Translations under genes and position numbers: made by a program | Origin: Ensifer sp. LCM 4579 | GTDB taxonomy: Bacteria > Pseudomonadota > Alphaproteobacteria > Rhizobiales > Rhizobiaceae | Direction: 5' to 3' | Assembly: GCF_001854885.1 (NCBI RefSeq) | Contig: NZ_MDDV01000018.1 | Span: forward strand, 33,104 to 97,103 | Length of the DNA stretch: 64,000 nt | Notes under the pieces: generated by a model | Database searches by the model: none | Seen by the model: only the letters and a program-made list of their open reading frames with translations | Told to the model about the DNA's origin: nothing | Shown: positions 1 through 8,715 of the stretch, in pieces | How positions within the stretch are numbered: position 1 is the first letter of the stretch | Layout of the letters: each line of letters begins with the position of its first letter

Positions 1-873
1 ATGATCCGCCGCTCGGGCTGGAAGGGGCGTGTCGTGACCGCCTACCGTCCCGACAGCGTCGTCGACCCGGAATTCGAAAATTTCCGCGAGAATGTCGAGC
101 GGTTCGGCGAACTCGCGGGAACCGACGCGACGAGTTGGAACGGTTATCTCGAGGCCCACCGAATCCGGCGCGCGTTCTTCAAGAGCTATGGCGCGACGAG
201 CTCCGACCATGGGCATGCGACCGCGCGCACGGAAAACCTGAGCGAAGCCGAGGCGGCGTCGCTGTTTGCGAAAGCGCTCGCCGGGCGCTTAAGTCCCGAG
301 GAGGCCGATGCCTTCCGGGGTCACATGCTCACGGAAATGGCGCGCATGAGTCTTGAAGACGGATTGGTCCTGCAGATCCATCCGGGTTCCTGGCGCAACC
401 ATTCCATAGAAGTGATGCGCCGGCATGGACGCGACAAGGGTTTCGACATCCCCACGCGCACGGACTACGTGCGGGCCCTGAAACCGCTGCTCGACGCGGT
501 CGGCATGCGGCCGGAACTGACCGTCATCGCCTTCACGCTCGACGAGACCAGCTATTCGCGCGAGCTTGCACCGCTTGCCGGTGCCTATCCGGCGCTGAAG
601 CTCGGTCCGGCCTGGTGGTTCTTCGACAGCGCCGAAGGCATGCGCCGCTATCGGGAACTCACGACCGAAACCGCCGGCTTCTACAACACCGTCGGCTTCA
701 ACGACGACACCCGCGCCTTCTGCTCGATCCCGGCCAGACACGACGTCGCCCGACGGGTCGATTGCGCCTATCTCGCAACTCTCGTCGCCGACGGTCGGCT
801 CGATGAGGACGAGGCCGGCGAGGTCGCCACCGACCTCGCCTATCGGCTTGCGAAACAAGCCTACCGGCTGTGA
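1..873 (+). CDS. uxaC: glucuronate isomerase (uronate isomerase), 5'-truncated by the window edge
   Basis: The 290 visible residues correspond to the C-terminal part of uronate isomerase, an amidohydrolase-superfamily TIM barrel of about 470 residues, so the true start lies upstream; the ATG at base 1 is probably internal. The stretch LQIHPGSWRNHS and the GPAWWFFDS segment are typical of UxaC. The enzyme interconverts D-glucuronate with D-fructuronate (and D-galacturonate with D-tagaturonate) in the cytoplasm. It heads a same-strand run with a TRAP transporter, kduI, kduD, uxuB and uxuA, which fits glucuronate use. The stop is followed after 33 bp by the next gene. Confidence 0.93.
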   Translation: MIRRSGWKGRVVTAYRPDSVVDPEFENFRENVERFGELAGTDATSWNGYLEAHRIRRAFFKSYGATSSDHGHATARTENLSEAEAASLFAKALAGRLSPEEADAFRGHMLTEMARMSLEDGLVLQIHPGSWRNHSIEVMRRHGRDKGFDIPTRTDYVRALKPLLDAVGMRPELTVIAFTLDETSYSRELAPLAGAYPALKLGPAWWFFDSAEGMRRYRELTTETAGFYNTVGFNDDTRAFCSIPARHDVARRVDCAYLATLVADGRLDEDEAGEVATDLAYRLAKQAYRL

Positions 874-906
874 AAGCAGCCGCATCTTAAAAAGGGAGGA
901 ATTGAA

Positions 907-1896
907 ATGACGTTTATGAAGAAAATGAGCATGGCCCTGCTGGCATCCGCCGCCGTGGCGCTTGCTTCGGTTTCGGCTGCGGCCGCCGATCGGGTCCTGC
1001 GGTCGTCCGATACGCATCCGGACGGCTATCCGACCGTCGAAGCGGTCAAACAGATGGGCAAGCTGCTGGAGGAAAAGACCGGCGGCCGTCTCGGCATCGA
1101 GGTCTTCCATTCCGCGCAGCTCGGCGAAGAAAAGGACACGATCGAACAGACGCAGTTCGGCGTGATCGACATGAACCGCGTCTCGCTCGGACCGTTCAAC
1201 AACCTCATCGAGGAAACGCAGGTTCCCTCGCTCCCCTACATCTTCCGCTCGGTCGAGCACATGCACAAGGTGATGGACGGGCCGATCGGCGAGGAAATCC
1301 TTGCGGCATTCGAAGCGCATGACCTCATCGGTCTCGCCTTCTACGACGGCGGCTCGCGCAGCTTCTACAATTCCCAAAAGCCCGTCAAATCCATCGACGA
1401 TCTCAAGGGCATGAAGTTCCGCGTGATGCAGTCGGACATGTTCGTCGACATGGTCGGCGCGCTTGGCGCCAATGCCACGCCGATGCCCTATGGCGAAGTG
1501 TACTCTTCGATCCAGACGGGCGTGATCGACGGCGCGGAAAACAACTGGCCCTCCTATGACAGCTCCGGCCACTTCGAAGTCGCCAAGCATTATACGCTCG
1601 ACCAGCACCTGATCGTTCCGGAAGTGCTCGTCATGTCCAAGAAGACCTGGGACGGCCTCTCGCCGGAAGACCAGGCTGCGGTGCGCGAGGCTGCCAAGGC
1701 CTCGGTGCCCTACATGCGCGAACTCTGGGCGGCGCAGGAGAAGAAGTCGGAAGACAAGATTCGCGAGGCCGGTGTCGAAGTCGTCTCCGACATCGACAAG
1801 GGGCCGTTCATCGAGGCGATGAAGCCGGTCTACGAAAAATACGTCAAGTCCGAGAAGCTGAAGGACATGGTGAAGCGCATCCAGGAAACACAGTGA
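907..1896 (+). CDS. TRAP transporter substrate-binding protein (DctP family)
   Basis: This 329-residue protein starts with a Sec signal peptide (basic MKKM, a hydrophobic stretch, cleavage near ASAAAA-D). The body is a DctP-type periplasmic solute receptor: [10 protein letters not shown] with the conserved Arg that pairs with a carboxylate ligand, then [21 protein letters not shown] strong ribosome site, AGGGAGGA, lies 6 bases before the ATG. TRAP receptors bind organic acids including uronates; its place between uxaC and kduI makes a hexuronate or an unsaturated uronate the likely ligand. That ligand is an inference from context. Confidence 0.93.
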   Translation: MTFMKKMSMALLASAAVALASVSAAAADRVLRSSDTHPDGYPTVEAVKQMGKLLEEKTGGRLGIEVFHSAQLGEEKDTIEQTQFGVIDMNRVSLGPFNNLIEETQVPSLPYIFRSVEHMHKVMDGPIGEEILAAFEAHDLIGLAFYDGGSRSFYNSQKPVKSIDDLKGMKFRVMQSDMFVDMVGALGANATPMPYGEVYSSIQTGVIDGAENNWPSYDSSGHFEVAKHYTLDQHLIVPEVLVMSKKTWDGLSPEDQAAVREAAKASVPYMRELWAAQEKKSEDKIREAGVEVVSDIDKGPFIEAMKPVYEKYVKSEKLKDMVKRIQETQ

Positions 1897-1943
1897 GCTG
1901 AACTAGTATTCCAGCCGCGATTGAGCTCTGGCGCCACAGGCTA

Positions 1944-2099
1944 CCCCCCTCTGCCCTGCCGGGCATCTCCCCCACAAGGGGGGAGATCGGCAAGGCTTGA
2001 AAGCCTCGCCCATTCTGCGGCGCTTGCGAGATGGCGAGAGGGTCGATGCCGTCCAATCTCCCCCCTTGTGGGGGAGATGCCCGGCAGGGCAGAGGGGGG
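1944..2099. repeat. RIME-like intergenic palindromic element (perfect 44-bp inverted repeat)
   Basis: Two 44-bp arms, 1944-1987 and 2056-2099, are exact reverse complements separated by 68 bp. The arms contain the CCCTGCCGGGCATCTCCCCC-type sequence that I associate with Rhizobium-specific intergenic mosaic elements; the family name is from memory. It lies between the TRAP receptor gene and the permease genes. The transcript could fold into a very stable hairpin and so lower permease expression relative to the receptor. Nothing in it looks coding. Confidence 0.85.
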
Positions 2100-2179
2100 T
2101 GAAAAACGGCACCAGCGTCAACTGTAGAACCCAGCCCGCGGCACGCGCCGCGAACCTCTTCCCCGGCGGAGATACTGCC

Positions 2180-2701
2180 TTGCAAAATACTATGAAGAGC
2201 GTCGCCCGTCTTATGGGCTCCCTTTCCGCGGCCGCGCTCTGGATCGCCGGCACCGGCCTCGTCCTGATGACCGTTTTCATCGCCGCACAGGTCTTCTGGC
2301 GCTACGTCCTGAACGACAGCCTGGCCTGGAGCGAGCCCGCGTCGGTGATGATCATGGGATGGTTCATCTTTCTCGGCGCTGCCGTCGGCATCCGGGAAGG
2401 CTATCATCTCTCCTTCGACATCCTGCTGCACGTGTTGCCGCAGCGGGGCAAGGAGACGCTGCACACGCTCTCGGACATCGTCGTGGCCGCTTTCGGCGGC
2501 GGCATGATCCTATATGGCGCGCAACTGGCGATGAAGACGGCGGGCAACAAAATGCCGGGCCTCGGCATATCCGGCGCCTTCGACTTTCTTCCGATCGTGG
2601 CCGGCGGCGTGCTGGTCGTTCTCTTTTCCCTCGAGCGCATCGCCCGGCGCGCGGCAGGCCTTCACACCGCCCGCTTCGGCGAAGCGGAGCAGGAGCACTG
2701 A
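2180..2701 (+). CDS. TRAP transporter small permease (DctQ family)
   Basis: About 170 residues with four predicted membrane spans, including the family stretch AAQVFWRYVLNDSLAWSEPA and a later GWFIFLGAAVGIREGYHLSFD. DctQ subunits pair with the large permease. I chose the TTG at 2180 because GGCGGAGA lies 7 bases upstream; the ATG at 2192, in the same frame, would be 19 bases from it and is the alternative. The upstream in-frame extension runs back through the palindromic repeat and is not believed to be translated. The gene ends 3 bp before the large permease gene. Confidence 0.88.
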   Translation: MQNTMKSVARLMGSLSAAALWIAGTGLVLMTVFIAAQVFWRYVLNDSLAWSEPASVMIMGWFIFLGAAVGIREGYHLSFDILLHVLPQRGKETLHTLSDIVVAAFGGGMILYGAQLAMKTAGNKMPGLGISGAFDFLPIVAGGVLVVLFSLERIARRAAGLHTARFGEAEQEH

Positions 2702-2704
2702 CTA

Positions 2705-3985
2705 ATGGAACTCTGGATCCTGTTCGGCACATTCGCCTTTCTGCTGCTCATCGGCACGCCCGTCGCCTTCTGCCTCGGCGTCTCCAGCTTCGCGACCGTG
2801 CTTTATCTCGGCCTGCCGCCGGTTATCGTGTTCCAGCGCCTCAATTCCGGCGTATCGGTCTTCGCGCTGATGGCGATCCCGTTCTTCATCTATGCCGGCG
2901 ACCTGATGGTGCGCGGCGATATCGCACGCCGGCTCGTGGCGCTTGCCGGTTCGCTGGTCGGCCACCTTCGCGGAGGGCTCGGCCAGGTTAACATTCTGGC
3001 GTCGGTCATGTTCGGTGGCGTGTCCGGTTCGGCCGCCGCCGATGCCTCTGCCGTCGGCGGCCTGATGGTGCCGCAGATGAAGGCGCGCGGCTACGGCGTC
3101 GACTACGCGGTCAACATCACGGTGGTCGGATCGATCATCGCCCTGATGATCCCGCCGTCGCACAACATGATCATCTATTCGATCTCCGCCGGCGGGAGGA
3201 TTTCCATCGCCGACCTGTTCACGGCCGGCATTATCCCGGGCCTCCTGCTGGCGCTCTGCCTGATGCTCGCCGCCTGGATCGTCGCGAAGCGGCGCGGCTA
3301 TCCGACGGAAGCGTTTCCCGGCCTGCGGGCAATGGGGCAATTGTTCGTCTCGGCAGTCCCCGGCCTCATCCTGGTCGCGATCATCTTCGGGGGTGTTCGC
3401 TCCGGTGTCTTCACGGCCTCGGAATCCTCCAATATCGCCGTGGTTTACGCGCTGCTGGTGACCTTGCTCGTCTATCGCACGCTGAGCTGGGCGGATTTCA
3501 AGGAGGCGACCTTCGCGGCGGTGCGCACGACGGCGATGGTATTGATGGTGATCGGCTGTGCGGCTTCTTTCGGCTGGCTTCTCGCCTATCTCAAAGTGCC
3601 GACGGCGATGGTTGCGCTGTTGCAGGGCGTCTCCGATAACCCGCTCGTCATTCTCCTGCTGCTGAACATCGTCCTCCTGATCCTCGGCACCTTCATGGAC
3701 ATGTCGCCGCTGATCGTCATCACCACGCCGATCTTCCTGCCGGTCGCAACCGCCTTTGGCGTCGACCCGGTCCATTTCGGGGTGATCCTGATCCTGAACC
3801 TGGGCATCGGCCTCTGCACGCCACCGGTCGGAGCCGTGCTCTTCGTCGGCTGCGCCGTCGGGCGGATACCGATATCGCAGGCGTTGCAGACGATCTGGCC
3901 CTTCTATGGCGCTGCGGTCTTCGCGCTGCTCCTGGTCACCTATGTGCCGGCGCTCTCGCTCTGGCTGCCCGCGCTGTTCCATTAG
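2705..3985 (+). CDS. TRAP transporter large permease (DctM family)
   Basis: A 426-residue polytopic membrane protein of the DctM/SiaM type, with about 12 hydrophobic segments. Family marks include GGVSGSAAADASAVGGLMVPQM near residues 100-120 and the IPPSHNMIIYS stretch, which form the sodium and substrate binding region in structurally known homologues. It is the transport subunit working with the DctP and DctQ genes just upstream, driven by a sodium gradient. The three genes form one operon with uxaC and the kdu/uxu genes. Confidence 0.94.
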   Translation: MELWILFGTFAFLLLIGTPVAFCLGVSSFATVLYLGLPPVIVFQRLNSGVSVFALMAIPFFIYAGDLMVRGDIARRLVALAGSLVGHLRGGLGQVNILASVMFGGVSGSAAADASAVGGLMVPQMKARGYGVDYAVNITVVGSIIALMIPPSHNMIIYSISAGGRISIADLFTAGIIPGLLLALCLMLAAWIVAKRRGYPTEAFPGLRAMGQLFVSAVPGLILVAIIFGGVRSGVFTASESSNIAVVYALLVTLLVYRTLSWADFKEATFAAVRTTAMVLMVIGCAASFGWLLAYLKVPTAMVALLQGVSDNPLVILLLLNIVLLILGTFMDMSPLIVITTPIFLPVATAFGVDPVHFGVILILNLGIGLCTPPVGAVLFVGCAVGRIPISQALQTIWPFYGAAVFALLLVTYVPALSLWLPALFH

Positions 3986-3994
3986 GAAACGATC

Positions 3995-4318
3995 ATGACC
4001 CGCTCCTTCGTTCGCACCTATCCCTCGGTAGACGCCGGCAACGGCGTCACCCGCCGCGTTCTCGCCGAGAGCCCCGAGCTCATGGTCGTCGAGTTCCGGT
4101 TCGCGAAGGATGGGGCAGGCGCGCTCCATAACCATCCGCACGTGCAGGCGACCTATGTGAAGTCGGGCCTCTTCGAATTCACAATCGGAGACGAGGTCGT
4201 CCTGGTCAGGGGCGGCGACAGCTTTGTCATCCCGTCTTCGGCGACGCATGGTTGCCGTGCATTGGAAGAGGGCGTGCTGATCGATACTTTCACGCCGCGT
4301 CGCGATGATTTTCTTTGA
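3995..4318 (+). CDS. small cupin-domain protein
   Basis: A 107-residue single-domain cupin. The HNHPHVQATYVKSGLFEFTIG segment supplies the usual His-His-Glu-like metal ligands of cupin motif 1 and the later ATHG motif 2 supplies the last His. It sits 9 bp after the TRAP large permease gene and 16 bp before kduI. Single cupins are common in uronate and pectin operons, where the KdgF family linearises unsaturated galacturonate; this protein has the KdgF size and context, but I cannot separate it from other small cupins by eye. Confidence 0.75.
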   Translation: MTRSFVRTYPSVDAGNGVTRRVLAESPELMVVEFRFAKDGAGALHNHPHVQATYVKSGLFEFTIGDEVVLVRGGDSFVIPSSATHGCRALEEGVLIDTFTPRRDDFL

Positions 4319-4334
4319 GTAACAGGAGACAGAT

Positions 4335-5156
4335 ATGCTGAACGTCGAAATCCGCCATGCGATCGACCCGAAAACCGCCCGGGCCTTCGATACGAAAGAA
4401 TTGCGCGAGAACTTCCACGTCGGCGGCATTTTCCGGGAAGGCGAGATCAATCTCATCTACACCCACTACGATCGCATGATCGTCGGCGGTGCGGTTCCGG
4501 CGGGCAAGCGTCTCGAGCTCGATCACGTCAAGCCATGCGGCACCGCCTCGATCCTCGACAGGCGTGAACTGGTCGTCGTCAATATCGGTGCCGAGGGCAG
4601 CGTCACGGCCGGAACGGAATACAGGATGGCCAAGGGCGACATGCTCTATCTCGGCATGGGATCCGGCCCGGTCAGCTTTTCCGGCGACGGCCGCTTCTAT
4701 ATCCTCTCCGCGCCCGCGCACCAGACCTATCCGTCGCGGCTCATCAAGATCGACGACGCCGCCAGCATTTCGCTTGGCGCACAGGAGACCTCGAACGAGC
4801 GCACAATTTACCAGTTCGTGCATCCCGAAGTGATGCAATCCTGCCAGCTCGTCGTCGGCATGACCAAGCTGAAGAACGGCTCCGTCTGGAACACGATGCC
4901 CGCCCATGTCCATGATCGCCGTATGGAGGCTTATCTCTATTTCGATCTCGCCGACAAGCAGCGGGTCTTCCACATGATGGGCGAGCCGGAGGAAACGCGC
5001 CATCTGGTGCTCACGAACGAAGAGGGGGCAATCTCGCCGCCCTGGTCGATCCATTCGGGAGCAGGGACAGGTTCCTATACCTTTATCTGGGCGATGGCCG
5101 GCGACAACGTCGACTATAAGGACGTCGAAATGGTTTCCATGGAGACGCTGAAGTGA
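4335..5156 (+). CDS. kduI: 5-dehydro-4-deoxy-D-glucuronate isomerase
   Basis: A 273-residue KduI-family protein. It interconverts 4-deoxy-L-threo-5-hexosulose uronate (the open form of unsaturated uronates) with 2,5-diketo-3-deoxygluconate. The zinc site is visible as PAHVHDRRMEAYLYFDL, giving two His and a Glu, with a further His in PPWSIHSGAG. Length matches the family. The start ATG is preceded by AACAGGAGACAG. The stop overlaps the GTG start of kduD, so the two are translationally coupled and act in sequence. Confidence 0.95.
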   Translation: MLNVEIRHAIDPKTARAFDTKELRENFHVGGIFREGEINLIYTHYDRMIVGGAVPAGKRLELDHVKPCGTASILDRRELVVVNIGAEGSVTAGTEYRMAKGDMLYLGMGSGPVSFSGDGRFYILSAPAHQTYPSRLIKIDDAASISLGAQETSNERTIYQFVHPEVMQSCQLVVGMTKLKNGSVWNTMPAHVHDRRMEAYLYFDLADKQRVFHMMGEPEETRHLVLTNEEGAISPPWSIHSGAGTGSYTFIWAMAGDNVDYKDVEMVSMETLK

Positions 5157-5899
5157 GCGACATCTTCTCGCTGCAAGGCAGACGCGCTCTGGTCACCGGT
5201 GCCAACACCGGCATTGGCCGGGCGATCGCCCTTTCGCTCGCCAAGGCCGGCGCGGAGGTGATCTGCGCCGGCCGGTCCTCGGTCGAGGAGACGCTGGGTC
5301 TGATCACCGAGGCCAGCGGCAAGGCCTCCGGCCTTTCCCTCGACTTGTCCGACCCGATCGCCGGGCAAACCGTCTTTGCCGAAAACGCCCCGGTCGACAT
5401 TCTCGTCAACAATGCAGGCATCATCCGGCGGGCGGACTCGATCGACTTTTCAGAGGCCGACTGGGACGACGTCATGAACGTCAACCTGAAAGCGGTCTTC
5501 TTCCTCTGCCAGGCCTTTGCGCGCGCGGTGTTTCAGCGCGGCGGCGGGGGCAGGATCATCAATATTGCCTCGATGCTGTCGTTTCAGGGCGGCATTCGTG
5601 TCCCCTCCTACACTGCGTCGAAGAGCGGCGTGGCCGGCCTGACAAAGCTGCTCGCCAACGAGTGGGCCGCCAAGGGCATCAACGTCAACGCCATCGCTCC
5701 TGGCTATATCGCCACCAACAACACCGGGGCGCTGCGCGCCGACGAGGCTCGCAACAAATCCATTCTGGAGCGAATTCCCGCCGGTCGCTGGGGCGAACCC
5801 GACGACATCGGCGGTGCGGCGGTGTTCCTGGCCTCTCCGGCTGCGAAATATGTCCATGGCGCAATCCTCAATGTCGATGGAGGCTGGCTTGCCCGCTGA
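5153..5899 (+). CDS. kduD: 2-dehydro-3-deoxy-D-gluconate 5-dehydrogenase (SDR family)
   Basis: A 248-residue short-chain dehydrogenase with the nucleotide motif TGANTGIGRA at the N-terminus, NNAG, the active-site Ser in INIASMLS, and the catalytic YTASK. KduD reduces the KduI product, 2,5-diketo-3-deoxygluconate, to 2-keto-3-deoxygluconate. The start is a GTG overlapping the kduI stop. Its 3' end overlaps the 5' end of the next gene. Placement directly after kduI makes this assignment firmer than for a generic SDR. Confidence 0.94.
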   Translation: MSDIFSLQGRRALVTGANTGIGRAIALSLAKAGAEVICAGRSSVEETLGLITEASGKASGLSLDLSDPIAGQTVFAENAPVDILVNNAGIIRRADSIDFSEADWDDVMNVNLKAVFFLCQAFARAVFQRGGGGRIINIASMLSFQGGIRVPSYTASKSGVAGLTKLLANEWAAKGINVNAIAPGYIATNNTGALRADEARNKSILERIPAGRWGEPDDIGGAAVFLASPAAKYVHGAILNVDGGWLAR

Positions 5900-7337
5900 T
5901 CGTTCCCGTCTTCGCCGTCCGGACGTGCCGCGCGCCGGCACCGGCATCGTTCATCTCGGGCTCGGCGCCTTCTATCGCGCCCACGGCGCGATCTACATCG
6001 CCGAAGCGATGGAGAAATCGGGTGGAGATTGGGGCATTGTCGGCGTCAGCCTGGTCCGGCCGGACCAGCGCGACCTGCTCCGTCCCCAGGATTTCGCCTA
6101 TACCGCGGTCGAACTCGGCCCGGGCGGGGAGAAGCCGCAGATCGTATCGGTCATCAGTAATGTCCTCGTGGCGCCCGAGGACCCGAAGGCGGTGCTTGAC
6201 GTCCTGTCGGTACCGACGACACGGATCGTCACCTTGACGGTCACGGAAAAAGGCTATTGCCACGAGCCCTCGACGGGCCGGCTGAACCGGGATCATCCGG
6301 ACATTCGCCATGATCTTGCCAGCCCGGGCGCGCCGAAATCCGCGATCGGCTTCCTGGTCCGGGCGCTGGAACGCCGGCGGGCCGCGGGAGCGAAGCCGTT
6401 CACCGTGCTCTGCTGCGACAACCTGCCGGAAAACGGCCGCGTCGTGCGCGGCATCGTGCTTGAATTCGCCGGCCTGGTCGACCAGGGGCTCGCCGAATGG
6501 ATTGAAGCGGAGGCCGCATTCCCCTCGACCATGGTCGATCGGATCGTGCCGGCGACCAAGCCCGAGGATATCGAGCGGCTCGCCGATCGGACCGGCGTGC
6601 TCGACCTGTCGCCGGTCATGCACGAGCCGTTCCGCCAATGGGTGGTGGAGGACAATTTCGTCGACGACCTCCGGCCAGACCTCGGCGCGGTTGGCGTGGA
6701 ACTGGTCCTGGACGTCACGCCCTATGAGCACATGAAGCTGCGTTGCCTCAACGGCACGCATTCGTCTCTGGCCTATCTCGGCTATCTCGCCGGCCACGAG
6801 ACGATCAGCGACACGGTCGCCGATCCGGTTTTTGCCGCCTTCGTCCGGCGTCTGTGGAGCAATGAGATCGTTCCAGTGCTCCACGCGCCGCCGGGCGTCG
6901 ATCTCGGCGCCTATACCAGTTCGCTGTTCGAGAGATACGCCAATCCGGCCATCCGGCACCGCACCTGGCAGATCGCCATGGACGGGTCGCAGAAGCTGCC
7001 GCAGCGGATCCTCGGCACGGTCATGGAAAGTCTCACCGCTGGTCGCATGCCCCGAGGCCTGATCCTCGCGATTGCCGCGTGGATGCGTTATGTCGGCGGC
7101 TTGGATGAAAAAGGCCAGCCAATCGACGTCCGCGATCCGCTTGCCGCGGAGCTTAGAGCACTAAGCGACGGTGCAGTTGGCGCCGAGGAGAAAGTCTCTG
7201 CCCTGCTCGGCGTCGGCAAGATATTTCCAGCCGACCTTGCCGGGCACGCCGCTTTCCGCGAAGCGCTTGTCAAAAGCTATAGGGGTCTCATCGAAAAGGG
7301 CGCCCGTGAAATGACCAAGGACGTCACGAATGCTTGA
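5871..7337 (+). CDS. uxuB: D-fructuronate (mannonate) oxidoreductase, mannitol dehydrogenase family
   Basis: A long-chain mannitol-dehydrogenase family protein of about 485 residues. It begins with the Rossmann stretch GIVHLGLGAFYRAH and carries the catalytic K-x4-N-x2-H motif in MKLRCLNGTHSS. UxuB reduces D-fructuronate to D-mannonate with NADH. The start is uncertain: ATG 5871 and ATG 5877 lie inside kduD without a ribosome site, while TTG 5889 has GGAGG 5 bases before it. Its stop overlaps uxuA by 8 bp. With uxaC, uxuB and uxuA present, glucuronate reaches D-mannonate and then 2-keto-3-deoxygluconate. Confidence 0.9.
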   Translation: MSMEAGLPADRSRLRRPDVPRAGTGIVHLGLGAFYRAHGAIYIAEAMEKSGGDWGIVGVSLVRPDQRDLLRPQDFAYTAVELGPGGEKPQIVSVISNVLVAPEDPKAVLDVLSVPTTRIVTLTVTEKGYCHEPSTGRLNRDHPDIRHDLASPGAPKSAIGFLVRALERRRAAGAKPFTVLCCDNLPENGRVVRGIVLEFAGLVDQGLAEWIEAEAAFPSTMVDRIVPATKPEDIERLADRTGVLDLSPVMHEPFRQWVVEDNFVDDLRPDLGAVGVELVLDVTPYEHMKLRCLNGTHSSLAYLGYLAGHETISDTVADPVFAAFVRRLWSNEIVPVLHAPPGVDLGAYTSSLFERYANPAIRHRTWQIAMDGSQKLPQRILGTVMESLTAGRMPRGLILAIAAWMRYVGGLDEKGQPIDVRDPLAAELRALSDGAVGAEEKVSALLGVGKIFPADLAGHAAFREALVKSYRGLIEKGAREMTKDVTNA

Positions 7338-8523
7338 GAGTTGGCGCTGGTATGGTCCCTTTGACAAGATAAAGCTTGCCGAAATCGCACAGACGGGCGC
7401 CTCCGGCATCGTCACCGCCTTGCATGAGATCCCCTATGGCGAGGTCTGGCCGGTGGAGACGATCCGCGCGCGGCAATCCGAAATCGCCGAGAGCGGGCTC
7501 GGCCTCCATTGGGCAGTGGTCGAAAGCCTGCCGGTTCATGAGAACATCAAACGCGGCGAGGGCGATCTGACGGCGTTTTTTGCCAATTATCGACAGTCGC
7601 TCGCCAATCTCGCCGCCTGCGGCATCCGTACCGTCTGCTACAACTTCATGCCGCTTCTCGACTGGACCCGGACCCGCCTCGATGCGCCGGTATCCCGCGG
7701 CGGCACCTGCCTGCGCTTCGAGGCCCACGAAATGGCGGCCTTCGAGGTTCACATGCTGAAGCGCAGAGGCGCAGAGGCCGACTATCCGCCGGAGGTCCTG
7801 GAAAAGGCGCGAACCTGGCACGAGACTTCCGATGAGAACACGCGGCAAAGGCTGCTCGCCGGCATCATGGCCGGTCTGCCGGGCGCCTATGACCGCTACG
7901 ACGTCGAGGGGCTGAGACAGGCGCTCGAACACTACGAGGGCATTGGCCACGCCGAACTGCAAGCCAACTACGCCCGTTTCCTCGCCGAGATCGTCCCCGC
8001 TGCGGAAGAGCTCGGCATGCGGCTCTGCGTTCATCCGGATGATCCGCCGCGCGACATTCTCGGCCTGCCGCGCATCGTCTCGAGCGAGGAGGACGTCGCC
8101 TGGGTGCTTGCCCAACAGGACGCGAGGGCAAACGGCTTGACGCTCTGCTCGGGCTCGCTCGGCGCCAATCCGGCAAACGACGTTCCGGCGATCGCCCGGC
8201 GCTTCGCGGACCGCATCCATTTCGCGCATCTGCGCAATGTCCGAAAGGATTCGGACGGATCGTTCGAGGAGGCGGCGCATCTCGAGGGCGATACCGACAT
8301 GGTGGCTCTGGTCGCGGTGCTCATCGGCGAGGAGGCCCGCCGGCGCGCGGAAGGCCGACCCGACTGGACCATACCATTCCGCCCGGACCACGGCCACGAG
8401 CTGCTGAGCGACATCGGTCGCGGCACGCATCCGGGCTATCCCCTGATCGGACGCATGCGGGGACTTGCAGAATTGCGCGGGATAGTCCGTGCGCTCACCC
8501 ACGAGCGGACGCATTTCGCCTGA
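7330..8523 (+). CDS. uxuA: D-mannonate dehydratase
   Basis: A 397-residue UxuA-family protein with a TIM-barrel fold. Metal-binding and catalytic segments are visible as RLCVHPDDPPRD, LTLCSGSLGANP, IHFAHLRNV and IPFRPDHGHEL. It dehydrates D-mannonate to 2-keto-3-deoxy-D-gluconate, the product also made by KduD, so both branches of this operon meet here. The kinase and aldolase that follow are not in the window. It is the last gene of the operon; a short GGCCGC/GCGGCC hairpin follows its stop. Confidence 0.95.
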   Translation: MLESWRWYGPFDKIKLAEIAQTGASGIVTALHEIPYGEVWPVETIRARQSEIAESGLGLHWAVVESLPVHENIKRGEGDLTAFFANYRQSLANLAACGIRTVCYNFMPLLDWTRTRLDAPVSRGGTCLRFEAHEMAAFEVHMLKRRGAEADYPPEVLEKARTWHETSDENTRQRLLAGIMAGLPGAYDRYDVEGLRQALEHYEGIGHAELQANYARFLAEIVPAAEELGMRLCVHPDDPPRDILGLPRIVSSEEDVAWVLAQQDARANGLTLCSGSLGANPANDVPAIARRFADRIHFAHLRNVRKDSDGSFEEAAHLEGDTDMVALVAVLIGEEARRRAEGRPDWTIPFRPDHGHELLSDIGRGTHPGYPLIGRMRGLAELRGIVRALTHERTHFA

Positions 8524-8537
8524 AATTCGTCCATCTC

Positions 8538-8551
8538 GGCCGCGAGCGGCC
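8538..8551 (+). terminator. short hairpin after uxuA, weak terminator candidate
   Basis: GGCCGC-GA-GCGGCC forms a 6-bp stem 15 bp after the uxuA stop codon. No T-run follows, so intrinsic termination is doubtful. Confidence 0.3.
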
Positions 8552-8605
8552 ATTCACTGAAATCGCTTCCGCCGAGGTCGGTTTTCGCGCATCTTGCCGA
8601 CACCT

Positions 8606-8691
8606 GCAGCGCCGCTGTCCACGAGCCAGGGGCGCTGTGGCACTTTGAATTGCTGCATGCCGCCTTGGAGTCGATCGAGGCAGACATGCAG
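8606..8691 (+). repeat. dispersed palindromic mosaic repeat, copy A (diverged)
   Basis: This stretch contains GCACTTTGAATTGCTGCATG preceded by a CAGCGCC/GGCGCTG pair and followed by AGACATGCAG. It aligns over its length with two other elements in the window, at 54295-54394 and, reversed, at 59931-60034. The inner part has drifted from the other two copies. It lies just upstream of the LysR gene and overlaps any 5' extension of that gene, which argues for the downstream start. Confidence 0.75.
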
Positions 8692-8715
8692 TCGGCGAGG
8701 GGGGGGAGGGTTCGC

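Noticed and set aside
289-1608. Minus-strand open frame across uxaC and the TRAP receptor gene
   Set aside because: Spans two recognised genes on the other strand and has no family signature.
2702-4456. A 584-codon open frame antisense to the TRAP permease, cupin and kduI
   Set aside because: It is rich in Arg, Asp, Glu, His and Gln with no domain, lies wholly opposite well-recognised genes and reflects high-GC codon bias.
8650-8715. An earlier start for the LysR gene
   Set aside because: It lies in a dispersed repeat and lacks a ribosome site; GGGAGGG supports ATG 8716.
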